From positions 105,329,759-105,393,758 of the forward strand of contig NC_080578.1 of NCBI RefSeq assembly GCF_029962835.1: a stretch of 64,000 nucleotides of DNA, in the 5' to 3' direction. The translations under genes were made by a program, and so were the position numbers. The stretch comes from Magnolia sinica (lineage: Eukaryota; Streptophyta; Magnoliopsida; Magnoliales; Magnoliaceae). Under the pieces are notes generated by a model, which saw only the letters and a list, made by a program, of their open reading frames with translations, had not been told where the DNA came from and ran no database searches. Shown piece by piece: positions 23,088-34,690 of this stretch (within the stretch, counting starts at the first letter, position 1; every line of letters begins with the position of its first letter).

Positions 23088-24414
23088 TAGGGGTGCACAT
23101 CAAACCGGTAGAACTGTGTAACTGGACCGGAACCGTTGGATCAGTCTGGTTTGGTCCGGTTCTAGATAGGACCGGTTTCGGTTCTGGTTCCAAAAGTTAG
23201 AGAACCGTTGAATACGGATCGGTTCTGGTTTAGGGCCCTGTAGAATCGAACCGAACCGTGACCCGAACCATGGATCCGAACCGTGGATCCGAACCTTTAC
23301 TTTAAAGTTTCTTTCTTCTTTTAATGGTATATTAGAAAGATAATCCATAGCATCAACTTATTTCTTTTGAAACTGAAGCTTAGAGACAACCATGTACAAA
23401 GCCATCTTTTATTACCTGAAATAGATCTTCTAGCTCATTTTGGTTGTGTTGCATCGAATTCCTTATTCTTCTTCTTTTTATGCCATCATTTTTATCTGGT
23501 CATGGGTAGGTCAAGTTGCTCTCTAATATAAGTTACATAGCAATGGTAATAGCTAACAGAGCTAGATAGTTGTAATGCATCATTGATCTCCTCTTTACTA
23601 GTATCATAGTTGTGAGGATTTTCATTGTTTGATCAGTAACATAAACATGGTGCTTTATTTTGCCTTGCGATGCAAGAAAATATTAACCTTCTATGTTGAC
23701 TTAATGACAAGGATGACTGTGCAATTATAATCTTACAGCCTTGCCTACATGGCTAATGCAAATCTCAGCTCCATAGTTGTTTGACATGTGTGAAATCTAA
23801 GCCACTCATCTGGTGTGTCTCACCATGTAGATCCCTTGGCTAGGAAATCTAGCCATCTGCTCATTGGGTATCTAACACAGCACATGGGCGATTAGAAAAA
23901 TTGACCAACAGTCATTCAACACAGACGTGGGGACCAACCAGCTTGATATTTGTGCCAGAGCTTGCAATGCATGACCTGTGCATCTGTGGCCACCAGGTGG
24001 GGCTTGCATATTGAGTCTCTGGGATCTTGCATGTTTGGCAGCAACTGCACTGGCAATGACCCACTCCCTTTTCTCATTGTCTTTCTAATGCTTGATCCTT
24101 GTTATACAATGGTTGGGAGGTTTTTCATTAAGCTTTCAATGCATCCCAGTGAAGAAAATGGGGGCAAGAGCTCCAACTGATTGGATAACCCAAAAAGGTA
24201 AAAAAATCAAAACAATATCTAACTGGGCTAGATTTTTAAAAGCCCAGAACTGTGGAACCAATTCGGAACCGAACCGTTTTTCACGGTCTGGTTCCGGTTC
24301 AGTTCTAGGGTGCTAACGGTCCGGTTCCGGTTCCAATATTTGAAGAACCGTTAGGAACGGTTCGGCTCCAGTTTCACCCCATAACCGGACCGAACCAACC
24401 CGTGTGCACCTCCA
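23088..24414. mobile_element. Nonautonomous hAT element, 1.33 kb, complete ends
   Basis: Ends TAGGGGTGCACA and, read inward from the right, TGGAGGTGCACA. The flanks 23080-23087 and 24415-24422 are both GCCACATC, an exact 8-bp target duplication. About 200 bp at the left and 180 bp at the right are packed with CCGGTTC/GAACCGG words in both orientations. The middle is AT-rich and noncoding. No transposase is seen, so it must have moved by another element's enzyme. Confidence 0.85.
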
Positions 24415-24784
24415 GCCACATCTGTATGTCGAGTTAGACCGTTGGTTATCTATTGATTCTAACAGCGTCATCAAGCCGATGAGCAGACTGACTCATTTTT
24501 TGTGCCAGGTGATCTTCATGGTACACCATACCGTTTTCATGGTCCTGATGTCCATCTCAAGTGGCATTGCCGTGGGAAAGATGGTACGTGCCTGTAAGGT
24601 GAACAAGCAGGGCTACGACTTAACAAACCCAAACCATGTGTGTGATTGAGTGTTTTCCTTGCAACATGATCTGTGCGGCTGATTCCTTCAGGCCATTCAT
24701 CAAGTGGGGGCCATGGTGAGCATGCATTGGAATGAGATTAAGTCCGCCCACTCTTTAGGGTGGTCCACTTGAATGATAAAAACA

Positions 24785-24810
24785 GCCTGTTGGAAACACC
24801 AGCAAACAGC

Positions 24811-24841
<31 letters not shown>

Positions 24842-25650
24842 ACTAAAGAGGAGAACGAATAATCTATATTTATAGCACAGTCAGTTACAATTAATGTACA
24901 TATTAGCGTGGATATCTTCCACTGATATTCTCTCTTTGTGATAAGAAGAGAACCATCTAAGGGAGATAAATCTCTCTTTTGGATAGATCTTGAGCTGATC
25001 TTCCCATCTTAGAGGGGTCTTGAGAGATCTCAACCTAGTGGATCGTGTGTTGGCTTATACTCCCTTGCAAACTTGACACAGCTTGCCTGACGTGAAGCTT
25101 GGACTTAAGAATGAATTGTGCCGATGTGAACGCTTTAATGAAAATATCAGCAATCTGATCGACCAAGGCAAGACATCGAACATCAAAATCTCGATGAATA
25201 GGTCGTTCACAAACAAAGTGATAATCAACTTCCACATGTTTAGTACAAGCATGATGAACTGGGCTAGAGGCTAAGGAAATAGCACTTGAATTATCACAAC
25301 AAAGACTGGTGGAGATTTAAGGAACACCAAGAGATCACGAAGAAGCATTATTCCGATTCAGTACTTGAGTGAGACATATGGCCTACTTTCTAGCACTCAA
25401 CGAGATGAGATTAGAGCCCAAAAATACACAGTATCCACTGGTGGATCAATGATCATCAGGGCTTCCCACCCAATCAGCATCACAATAGGCAGTAAGGGTG
25501 GTGTAGCCCGGATGAAACTCAATATCATAGAGAATGGTACCTTGAGATATTGGAGAATTCTTTCTCTGAAACTCAATGAGCAACCAGTCAGGTTTTTGGG
25601 TGAGGCCATGATCACTATGGGGCCCAGTAATTATCGAACGGGACCTTGAA
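24785..25650 (-). mobile_element. Ty1/Copia relic: 3' pol end and LTR-like sequence, broken
   Basis: On the minus strand, about 25.65-25.35 kb reads as Copia RNase H (AYCDADWVGSPDD, then ARKQATVSRSSTEAEYR). About 25.25-25.05 kb reads as the polyprotein end (KHVEVDYHFVCERPI, then DQIADIFIKAF). Noncoding LTR-like sequence with a (CT)n(CA)n run follows to about 24785. A fossil fragment with several breaks; the 5' parts are absent. Confidence 0.75.
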
Positions 25651-25820
25651 CAAGCCTATCAGTGCTTTAAGGAAAACCATCAATAAAAACCAACGCCCAC
25701 CAAGAAAGAATTGTGTTGGAGTAATGATCGGACATGATCTTGAACAAACCTATCAGCGCTTCAAGGAAAACCATTAAAACCAATGCCTGCCAAGAAAGAA
25801 TTGTGTTGGATGCAACGTCT
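25646..25820. repeat. 94-bp direct duplication
   Basis: TTGAACAAGCCTATCAG at 25646 and TTGAACAAACCTATCAG at 25740 start two similar units ending in CAAGAAAGAATTGTGTTGGA. No function is apparent. 25820-26430 holds no recognisable gene. Confidence 0.7.
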
Positions 25821-26430
25821 CCAATATGGAATGAAATGTTCGCTGACATCTTTCTAGGGAGTTCTCATGAGTTCAGGAGAGGGGCTCTGAATCTTCTCAG
25901 TGCATCAAATGGTTCCGAAAAGGCAGAAGGTTAAGGCCCGAGAGGATCAATTGGGGTCCCCTCTTGCAGCTGCTTCTACTGTCCCAACAGATCAAACCGT
26001 CTATAGAGCCACTGGTTTCTATGGTTCGTTTTTACATATAGGGTATTCCACTTTTCAAAAGGTGGAATCCATCTCTATCTAGAGATAATTCTACCTGGCC
26101 TTTTGCCTTGACCATGATATATTGGTTGATTACCTGATTGATGAACAAATAGAGCTTGCAAAAGTAGCTGACGAAGGAAATACCACTGGTTTGAATGAAG
26201 GGCAGTCAAAAGTTGCATCGAGAAGTAGTCGGCACTGGCACTGTACAGAGAGGGATTCGAGGCAGCTGAAAAACGAGACACAAATCCGGATCCCCTCCAC
26301 CCCTTTTGATTTGGCATTACTAATTTAATATCCTTCACAATTTGACTAAAAATGGAACGAAATAATTTTTGTTCTGTTCCTCGGATGATGCCGGTGTGGG
26401 TTGAGTTTCCCTTTCTTCGTTTCAACACAG

Positions 26431-26668
26431 ACTAGTCACAGATTCGTCACTAATCATCCACAGTCGAATAGAGAGATACCCAGTCTGATCATGTTGCTTA
26501 CTGTGATATGGTCTATCCACATGATCGCCCAACGGAATCAACAGTCCTGATCACCATCGAGCAGCTGCTTCATGGTGTCATTCCGCTATTGCAAACTGAA
26601 GCGATTCCTCTCCTGCATGGTTAGAGATTCATCTCTAATCACCCACAGTCGAACAGAGACATATCAAC
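26431..26668. repeat. Duplicated ~45-bp PPR stop-codon region
   Basis: 26622-26668 contains the last codons and stop of the PPR gene. 26431-26478 repeats it with about 80 percent identity: both read, on the minus strand, SLFDCG or SLFDCG-like codons, TGA, then a GATTAG(A/T)GA...GAATCT block. The spacing is about 190 bp. Confidence 0.75.
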
Positions 26669-28864
26669 ATCCGGCATGCACCCCATATTTCTCATCTGTG
26701 CAGTCAATGCCTTCAATGTTTCGCAGATCTCAGCTGTCCGTGGCTGTGTCCAATCATCGGCAAAGAATGCGTGCAGCTGGCTCTTAACCTCAATCCAGCT
26801 GCACCCAGGTTGCTTCTGCACTCCTCTGCCTTTCATCAACATCCTCACTCTCTCTACCTCATCCCATCGACCGGCTTCCGCAAGCATGTTTGACAACAGC
26901 ACGTAATTTGAAGTCTTATGCGGTTCAAATTCAAAAAGCTTCTCGGCGGCAAACTTCGCAAGCTCTAGGTTCTGGTGTATGCGGCATGCTCCGAGAAGTG
27001 CGCCCCATATGCCAGCATTTGCTTCGATCGGCATTCCTATCACTAGCTTATAGGCTCCTCCCAGTCTCCCCGCTCGGCCTAGCAAATCGACCATACAAGC
27101 ATAGTGTTCTGCATTTGGTTCAATGGAGTAATCCTTCATCATGGAATCAAATAATTTCAACCCATCGTCGATCATTCCAGCATGACTGCAGGCAGCTAAA
27201 ACACCAATGAAGGTGATCTCATCTACGCCCACTCTAGCACTCTCCATCTCTCGAAAGAGCCCAATGGCCTCACTTCCATAACCATTCAATGCATACCCTG
27301 CAATCAATGAATTCCAAGAAACAAGATCAATACTATCCATTTCATCGAACGTTTGCTTTGATAACAAGATCCTTCCGCATTTTGCATACATGGTGATCAA
27401 TGCATTCCCAACGAATAAATCATTTGTGTAGCCGCTTTTTAAAATGAGATTGTGCAGCTGCTTCCCAATCTGTAGAGCAGCAAGGTTGGCACAAGCACTG
27501 ACACCACATGCATATGTCGACCAATCTGGTTTCAGACCTTCTCTTCTCATCAATAGAAAGTACCTAAGCGCATCGGCATAAACCCCATTTTGGGTGTAAC
27601 CTGAAACAAGAGAATTCCAAGAAATTGTGTTCCGTGCACCCATCTCCTCGAAAATTCTAAGTGCTCTATCCATGTTTCCTTCTTGTGCAAAACCGGCAAT
27701 CAAAGTGTTCCATGAAATAATGTCTTTCTTTGGCATCCGCTCAAATAATCTCATTGCCTCATCCATTCTTCCACATTGGGCATAACCTGCAATCATAGTA
27801 TTCCAAGACACAGAGTCTCGGCACCCGATTTTCTCGAAAATATGTCGAGCATCGTCCATCCTCATGCTTTGAACATACCCTGAAATCATGGCAGTTTGGG
27901 CTGCCACGTTTTTGTAAGGCATCCTCTCAAGCAATTCTCTTGCCTCATCAAGCTTCCCAACACGAACATACCCACTAATCATTGTCGTCCATGAGACAGA
28001 ATTCTGTTCTGGCATTTCGACGAAAAGCTGATAACCCTCTTCGACTTTTCCATTCTGCACATAACCTGTTATCATGGCATTCCATGCGACCACATTTCTC
28101 TCCGGCATCTGATCGAAGAGTCCTCTTGCTTCGGTAATCCGACTATTCCTTGTGTATGCACTCAACAATGTCACCCATGAAACAACATTAGCGCAAGGAA
28201 TTCTCTGAAAATACTGGAAAGCTGAATCTAAATCGCCAATCTGCACAAACCCATCAATCATCAAATTCCAAGAAACCACATCTTTGACCGGCATCTCATC
28301 AAAAAATTTAGAACCCAAATTCATCTCTTCATTCTGGGTGTACCCTGCTAGCATTGAATTCCACGAAACCAAGTCCTTGGCCGGCATCTCATCCAATAGT
28401 CTACGTGCCGCATTGAACTGCCCGTTTTTCGCATACCCCGCGATCATTGCATTCCAGCAAGCTGGGTCTTTCTTATCTAGCATCCGATCGAAGAGATGCC
28501 TTGCCTTCTCAAGCTCCTCATTGCGGGTGTAGCAAGTTATCATTAGAGTCCACGAAAAGATGTCTCTATTAGGCATTTCTTCAAACAACTGAGCAGCTTC
28601 ACGAACATGGTCGTTGTGAGAGTACCCAGCAATCATAGAATTCCAAGAAACCAAGTTCTTGAACGGCATTTGATCGAATAGGCGCCTCGCATCACTGACT
28701 CTGCCATTCTTTGAGTAGGCGGAGATCATCGAATTGTAAGTGACTGTGTTCCGACTCTTCATGTTTTCAAAAATTCTAATGGATTCTTCGATTCTGCCAG
28801 ATTTAGCGAATTGGGTTATCTTCAGATTTTGATTGTAAACAACAGACTTAAGTTTTGATCCCAT
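26639..28864 (-). CDS. Pentatricopeptide repeat protein, PLS class, E/E+ subgroup (organellar RNA editing)
   Basis: An intact, intronless 741-codon frame. About residues 8-615 are PPR motifs of the PLS type, with the recurrent VSWNxMIAGY...A..LFxEMPxRD pattern; a longer P/L/S block lies near residues 430-570 (LKPDWSTYACGVSACANL). From about residue 616 comes an E motif (GIWGALLGACRIHQNLELAK), then an E+ motif (CSWIEVKSQLHAFFADD) to the end at LFDCG. There is no DYW deaminase, so such proteins recruit one in trans. The family acts in mitochondria or plastids, binding one or few RNA sites for C-to-U editing. The ATG at 28864 is chosen because the frame starts there about 50 bp after a TATA box and the duplicated copy at 35881 has the same start. 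It resembles At4g02750-like proteins; orthology is not claimed. Confidence 0.92.
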   Translation of the reverse strand: MGSKLKSVVYNQNLKITQFAKSGRIEESIRIFENMKSRNTVTYNSMISAYSKNGRVSDARRLFDQMPFKNLVSWNSMIAGYSHNDHVREAAQLFEEMPNRDIFSWTLMITCYTRNEELEKARHLFDRMLDKKDPACWNAMIAGYAKNGQFNAARRLLDEMPAKDLVSWNSMLAGYTQNEEMNLGSKFFDEMPVKDVVSWNLMIDGFVQIGDLDSAFQYFQRIPCANVVSWVTLLSAYTRNSRITEARGLFDQMPERNVVAWNAMITGYVQNGKVEEGYQLFVEMPEQNSVSWTTMISGYVRVGKLDEARELLERMPYKNVAAQTAMISGYVQSMRMDDARHIFEKIGCRDSVSWNTMIAGYAQCGRMDEAMRLFERMPKKDIISWNTLIAGFAQEGNMDRALRIFEEMGARNTISWNSLVSGYTQNGVYADALRYFLLMRREGLKPDWSTYACGVSACANLAALQIGKQLHNLILKSGYTNDLFVGNALITMYAKCGRILLSKQTFDEMDSIDLVSWNSLIAGYALNGYGSEAIGLFREMESARVGVDEITFIGVLAACSHAGMIDDGLKLFDSMMKDYSIEPNAEHYACMVDLLGRAGRLGGAYKLVIGMPIEANAGIWGALLGACRIHQNLELAKFAAEKLFEFEPHKTSNYVLLSNMLAEAGRWDEVERVRMLMKGRGVQKQPGCSWIEVKSQLHAFFADDWTQPRTAEICETLKALTAQMRNMGCMPDVDMSLFDCG

Positions 28865-28913
28865 TGGATGGAGGTGTGGAGAGTCTGCACATGAAAGGAG
28901 AATAAGGGTAGGG

Positions 28914-28921
28914 TATTTATA
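28914..28921 (-). promoter_or_regulatory. TATA box of the PPR gene
   Basis: TATAAATA on the minus strand, 50 bp upstream of the ATG, implying a very short 5' leader of about 20 nt. The surrounding 110 bp are conserved in the broken copy at 35771-35880, where this box has become CATAAATA. Confidence 0.6.
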
Positions 28922-28985
28922 TCAATATTCAAATACGTGAATTAAGGGCAGGTAACGGTAAGATGCAGGAAAAGCATAGGTTCCG

Positions 28986-29477
28986 AATTCATTATCCATC
29001 TAGATCATTTGCAATAATTATTAGCATTTCCACTTGCTATTCAAAATTTCAAGTTATAAAAGTGTTCAATTCATATTAGACGAGATTTGAAAGTATCCAA
29101 TCACATTCTCCAAAATAAAATAAGATGAACATAGGCACTTTATGACTATTTACTTGTTGATGCAGGACATGAAATTAAATATGACATGTAAGATTTCAAG
29201 CTTTAGATCATACCAATTTTAAACAATCACAAAATTCCACGCCCCACATACGATCAAACATTCAACAACGGGAATCTATGGGGGTCTAAGCCTACACACG
29301 TTAGGGCTAAATCAAATAAAATTATAAACCAAACAATGCCCAAAGGAGTGTAAAATTCATCCACTCTTGCAAAGGATTGTTCCCTAATTCAAGAGATTCA
29401 CTATGTTTCAATTCGGGGAAAGTCTAGGGTTTGCAAAAGTTGAAAAACTTGGAATTTGAAATTATCTAGGGTTAGGG
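28986..29477. other. Intergenic
   Basis: AT-rich, with no gene seen. Homology to the second PPR copy stops at about 28985. Confidence 0.4.
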
Positions 29478-30300
29478 TTAGGGATTTAAGGCGAGAGAGG
29501 AGTGAAATAGGGGAGAGAGACTAACCTGAGATAGTCCACACATGTGGACGGCAACCCGGCCCAGACGCACGTGCGTGGGTTCCTGTCCGCACGTGTAGGG
29601 CCCACGAAACTGGAAACGGCCAGCTAGGGGTTGGTCAGCCAGGGGAGGTCTACCCTCACGCCAAGTTTCACGTCGATCTGCGGTCCGGTGTATGCGTAGT
29701 GCTCCATTGAAGTTTCGGCCTCCTAGTGGGCCAGAATCTGAAAATCTGCTGTAGAGGAGAATTTGGGTGCAAAGAAAAGATAAATCTGAAGATGGGAAGG
29801 CTGTGGGAGATGATGGATGTGAGGTGTACGAGGTGGAGACATTTTGGGATGGTTGTGGTTTTACACCACGGTAGTTGGCCCTTTGAGGAAGGGAGGGTTC
29901 GCGCCCAATTAGCTTCTTCAACTCCCAAGGAATAGAGAAGAAAAAAACGCAGAATTTTATTCATAAACTTCAATGAAAAAAAACCTACATGGGGTTGCCT
30001 ATTTATAAGAAAACCTTAAACCCCAAAAGCCGCGCCATGTGCGCACACTATTACTTAGAGACGAATTAACAAAAATAACAACTAATCAACGCAATCAAAA
30101 CCGTTCATGATGTTTCTAATAACGATAATAACCAAAACTCAAAATCCTAGATCATCTAGGGTAGTGGGCCACAATCATGAGATCCATTGGTGGAATCCCT
30201 ATGATGATCGGGTCCACTCCAATGCTCCATTGCACGGTCCCCTAACTAAGAGGTCCTCCATAGATGTCGTCGTTGATCCAGATCGATAATGTGACCTTCC
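29478..30300 (-). mobile_element. Possible solo LTR or LTR/leader fragment
   Basis: Read on the minus strand it has a promoter-like TATAAATAGG (about 29997-30006), then a leader with GAATAAAATTCTGCG, then GC-rich sequence without a convincing conserved frame. This layout fits an LTR with U3, R and U5. Borders and family are unresolved. Long frames here show no domain. Confidence 0.35.
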
Positions 30301-32430
30301 TCCTTCAGTACGTGTGTAGGGTGGGGGGCGTGCGCATGCGCATGATGTCCCCGTCACTTGTACAACTAACCCATCATTATGTGTGTATGCGTTATTGAGT
30401 GGATGAGTCTAGCTCCCATTTAAGTTATGCACAACTTTAAATTATAAAGATAATCTTAGTATAAGTTTTCTATTATCTAATGAAAGGGATGCATAAATCT
30501 AATCATATTAAGCTTAATTGTGACACACATATTAATCTTATCATCATATTTAAAGAAAATAAGTGCTAAGATGAATAGAAAATCCAATCATCATCATTGA
30601 TCATGTCTGTTCATGATGGATCCGAACATCACCGTTAATGATCATCATTGATGGTGGATCCTTTCATCAACATTGATCGTCACGGTTGATGATGGTTCTG
30701 CTCACAAATGGACCTATGATCAATAGTGATTTGATGGATATATATCAAGGGATCTACATTCTTATGTAGGCATACGTGCATTAATGCACACACACATACA
30801 TTTAATAATCAAGAAACACATGGGGTTATACATTTAGGTTATGGTGTTTTAAAATATGTGGCCCACCTAACAGGATTACTAATATGTACACAATCATAAT
30901 ATTAATATACCATAATCAAGATCATGAAAATTTAAAATTTTATCACTTTATATCATTTTATTTTAACAAATATATCGATCATCATCAATACAAGAGATCT
31001 TAACCATTAATTTCAAAAAATGGACCACACCATCAGTTAGATCTTACCGAAAAACCCTATGCTACTTCCCAACACTTGGCATAAATTAGCCTAAAAATTG
31101 CTAATTAAAAGCCCTTAACAAGATGCACTTAATCTTGAAAGGATGTGAATTGGGCTTCAAATACGGCACATTTTAATTTGTACATTTATATGGGGTCCAT
31201 ATGGGTTGTCCAACCACTCATGGATAGCTTATAATGGTTCCTCTTTTTTATTTCTTTTTTTAACAAAAAGAATGGAGTTGGATAGATTCCCATCCATTAT
31301 ACACAATATAATATAATGGGACTAATCAAGATTTGGATCCAATTTGTTTGGAAAGTGATATGGTTGAAGGTGTTCTCGAACTTCTGAGTTTGTCCATTTA
31401 TTTCAAAGAGTGGGTCTACTCTCGCAGTTTCTTAGTGATAATTTTCACGAGAAAACCTCTCCCCTTTTATAAGGGTCAGAAGTTTGGATGAGGCTGAAGA
31501 TTATCCAGTCTCATCCTGTCTCCTTATCCCATCTACACGTAAAGTTGAATTTGTAATTCAACTTCAAACAATCGAGAGAAAAATGGATCAAAAAATTAGA
31601 GAGAAAACCTTATGGGACCCACCCACTAGTGATGGTCCACAAGTCCAACAATCTATGTGACCTCTGTAGGCCTTCCTAACTCCAAAGCCGCCTTCAATAT
31701 TTGGAAAGCATACCTTCGAAGCTAGCAAAGATCGATTCTAACCAATCAAAATATTGAATGTGGCCAACATATGCATAGGGTAGCTAGCTACACATGCTTG
31801 ATTAGGGTAACTCCTTCCGCCCAGAGACAACAACTTAGATTTCTACCCTTCAATCTTTCTTGTAATCTTTTGGGCTAAACCTTGCATTTGAGTAACCTAA
31901 ATTCTCCCATTGGCAAGTGGGACCCTAGGTAAGGAATGGGGAGGGACACTTACTTAAGCCTCTCAAAAGAGCAAGTTAGTAGGCCTAAGATATGGGTGAG
32001 GGTCAGTTCTACATTTCATCAATTGCGTTTTATTTTGCTTGTTATCGCCTACCCAGAGTCACTTGACTCCGCGAAGTAAGGTTAAGGTTTCTTTTACTTT
32101 TTTTTCTTGCCCGATCCCTTGCAGGTTATGCGAACAATGGCTAAATATATGATGCCAGAATTCTACTAAATCATCTTAAGAATTGTAAACTAAAAGTTTC
32201 ATTGACTAATGGTAACTCCAAAATGAAAAACATACCCTTGCATTTGAATCATCTCCCACGACATTGCACAACCAAGTAAACAAAAGCTAATCCAATCTTA
32301 ATCTTAAGCCTACATTGTTCAACACAGGCCCCAATCCAACCTGGGCCCGTGATGGGCGAAAATAATCCAGCCAAAGCCCAGACCAAGATGCTTATGCCCA
32401 GCCCGCACCAGCCTAAGCTTGAGCATTTTT
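30301..32430. other. Intergenic, no gene recognised
   Basis: AT-rich. 30590-30730 has loose repeats of ATCATTGATGGTGGATC type. No exon, LTR or TIR could be assigned. Confidence 0.4.
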
Positions 32431-32660
32431 TCAGATGAAGAGAGTAGAGCTAAATATGAATCGAGTTAGCTCGGTTAACTCGCTTGGTTTGGCTTGGATA
32501 AGATCGACTTGCTTCAACTTGAAGCTGGGTTTGGGCTGGGCCAAGCTGAGCTTATTTTTTGAGCTCGAAAGGATTTCGAGCGGAGCTCGACCTGGCCTGA
32601 GTTTGACTCGACTCGGCTCAAAGCTCAACCTAAACTTGACTCGGCTCGAGTTATAACTTA
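32431..32660. repeat. GAGCTCGA/CTCGGCTCGA-rich repeat end, probably from a DNA element
   Basis: Dense GCTCGGCTCGAGTT, GAGCTCGA and GACTCGACTCGG words in both orientations, resembling subterminal repeats of nonautonomous hAT elements. TIRs and target duplication were not found. 32661-33179 holds nothing recognisable. Confidence 0.4.
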
Positions 32661-33507
32661 ATTATATAATAATATTATTATATATATAATTTAATTAATA
32701 TATTATTAAAAAAAAATTTGATCCGTCTGTATAAAAACTAGAAAGAAAACGCTCTACTCGAAAGTTTGAACTCAAACTTGGCTCAAAATTCAACATCAAG
32801 AAACTCTTTCCATACATCATGGTGGGTCCACATAAATTTTTTTTTCTCTTTTACTCAAAATCAAAATCTTATAGGTTTTCAACTCCCACCACGACCATGT
32901 GACCAAGCATTACTAGTTAACTACAACTCTCAATTTAACTAAACTCCTTTTTTCTCTTTGAATTCAACACCATCAGAAGATTCCTTTAATCCTAATTTCA
33001 ACAAAATCAAATGGCCAAACTAACAAATATAAACCAAATACATCCGAACCAAATCAAGAAAAAAAACATGGCTAGAAATCATTAGTAAAAAATAAAATAA
33101 AAATTGCAGTTACAGCCACAAAATGGTAAGACAGCTGCAGATTAAAGAGAGAAATCAAAGAACCTGAACCTAAGGTTCAACTCTCATCACCAGTTACTAC
33201 TCTCCATCAACTACCTCCTTCCACAATATCACGTTGTTGTTATTGTCTGCCACTGCCAATATATTCACTGATCACGAGAACCTCCAAATCGGCTTCTTGA
33301 AATCATTCAACATCTTTCCCTCCCACTGGTCCCCATCCTTCACCACCGTCCATATGACAATCGTCCCGTCCTGTGAAGTGCCCACGTTTGTCAACTTCAA
33401 GTCCAACTCTTTCCAAACCTTCAAGGTGTTGTTGCATCCATTGGAGACGAGCTTTTAGACAGGTGGATCGAGGAGACTGGACTCACAAGGGTTCTGGGGG
33501 TGGTCCT

Positions 33508-34690
33508 AGAGGTCTAGGAGATGGATGTGACACTAAGGGCCCGTTTGGCCGGGTGGATTGGGAGGGATTGAATGGTATTAGGATGGATGGCATGGATTTC
33601 TAGGTAATGATGGAGTTGTCAGTGGATTGTCCGGAGATCCATGGGATTGCTATATCCCTAGATTGCTATATCCAATCTGTTTGGCGCGCCCGGCCAATCC
33701 CGGAATTAAACCTTCTCATCCCTTCCAATCCCTCAAACCAAACACGTCCCAGGCAAATTTGAAAGGATTAGGGTGGATTGGATGGGATTTAAAGGTAATG
33801 ATGGTGTTGTCAGCGGATTGTCTTAAGATCCATGGGATTGGGATCAGATCACCGACTCTGTTTGGCACGCCAGGCCAATCCTGGGATTTGACTTCCAATC
33901 CCTTCCAATACCATCCAATCCCTTCCAATCTGACCGGCCAAACGGGCCCTAATAGGGTGGGCGTGGTTGATCTGGGCAATGTACAAGGAGCTGTCAGATC
34001 AGCCAATGAAGATGGACACGTTGCCCTCGTGGATCAAGGAGACCGAACCCATGAGGGTGTTGGGGTGCTATAGAGGTCTAGGAGATTAATGTGACACTAA
34101 TAGGGTGGGCTTGGTTGATCTGGGCAATGTACGAGGAGCTGCCAGATCGGCCAATGAAGATGGACACATTGCCGTCAAAGGAGGTCGTAGAGGTCTAGGA
34201 GATGGATGTGACACTAGCATGGGGGGATTGGTTGATCCGAGCAATGCACGAGGAATTGTCAGATCGGCTAATGAAGATGGACACGTTGTCCTCATGGATC
34301 GAGGAGACTGGTCCCACGAGGGTGTTGGGGTGGTGGTATAGAGGTCTAAGAGATGGATGTGACGCTAATAGGGTGGGCTTGGTTAATCCGGGCAATGTAC
34401 AAGGAGCCGTCAGATCGGCCAATGAAGATGGACACATTGACGTCAAAGGAGGTTATAGAGGTCTAGGAGATGGATGTGACACTAATAGGTGGGCTTGGTT
34501 TATTTGGGCAATGTACAATGAGTTGTCGGCCAATGAGGAGGTCTGTTGTCAAAGGAGGTCGGAGAGGCCTAGGAGATGGATGTGACACTAATAGGGTGGG
34601 CTTGGTTGATCCGAGCAATGTACGAGGAGCTGTCAGATGGTCAGCCAATGAAGATGGACACGTTGCCGTCAAAGGAGCCGCAAGCGAGGT
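33508..34690 (-). repeat. Tandem array of a SEC13 segment, alternating long and short units
   Basis: The anchor AGAGGTCTAGGAGATGGATG recurs at 33508, 34072, 34189, 34340, 34457 and 34563. The spacings are 148 (after subtracting the MITE and its duplication), 117, 151, 117 and 106 bp. Long units carry GATCGAGGAGACTGG plus GAGGGTGTTGGGGTGG; short units carry GTCAAAGGAGGT instead. The order is long, short, long, short, short, so a dimer of about 267 bp was amplified. Each unit covers the SEC13 stretch SDGNxSVF...RIDQAHPVGVTSVSW. Confidence 0.85.
33537..33949. mobile_element. PIF/Harbinger-type MITE, 413 bp
   Basis: Perfect 16-bp inverted ends GGGCCCGTTTGGCCGG, flanked by TAA on both sides (33534-33536 and 33950-33952), the 3-bp target duplication of this superfamily. 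Its interior holds two similar halves (each with AGATCCATGGGATTG and GGCCAATCC), suggesting internal duplication. It interrupts one unit of the SEC13 array. Confidence 0.9.

Noticed and set aside
29478-29973. 147-codon minus-strand frame
   Set aside because: Low conservation features, inside probable LTR/leader sequence with its own TATA-like element.
33627-34073. 148-codon plus-strand frame across MITE and SEC13 array
   Set aside because: Antisense shadow through a MITE and tandem units; SEC13 matches lie on the other strand.
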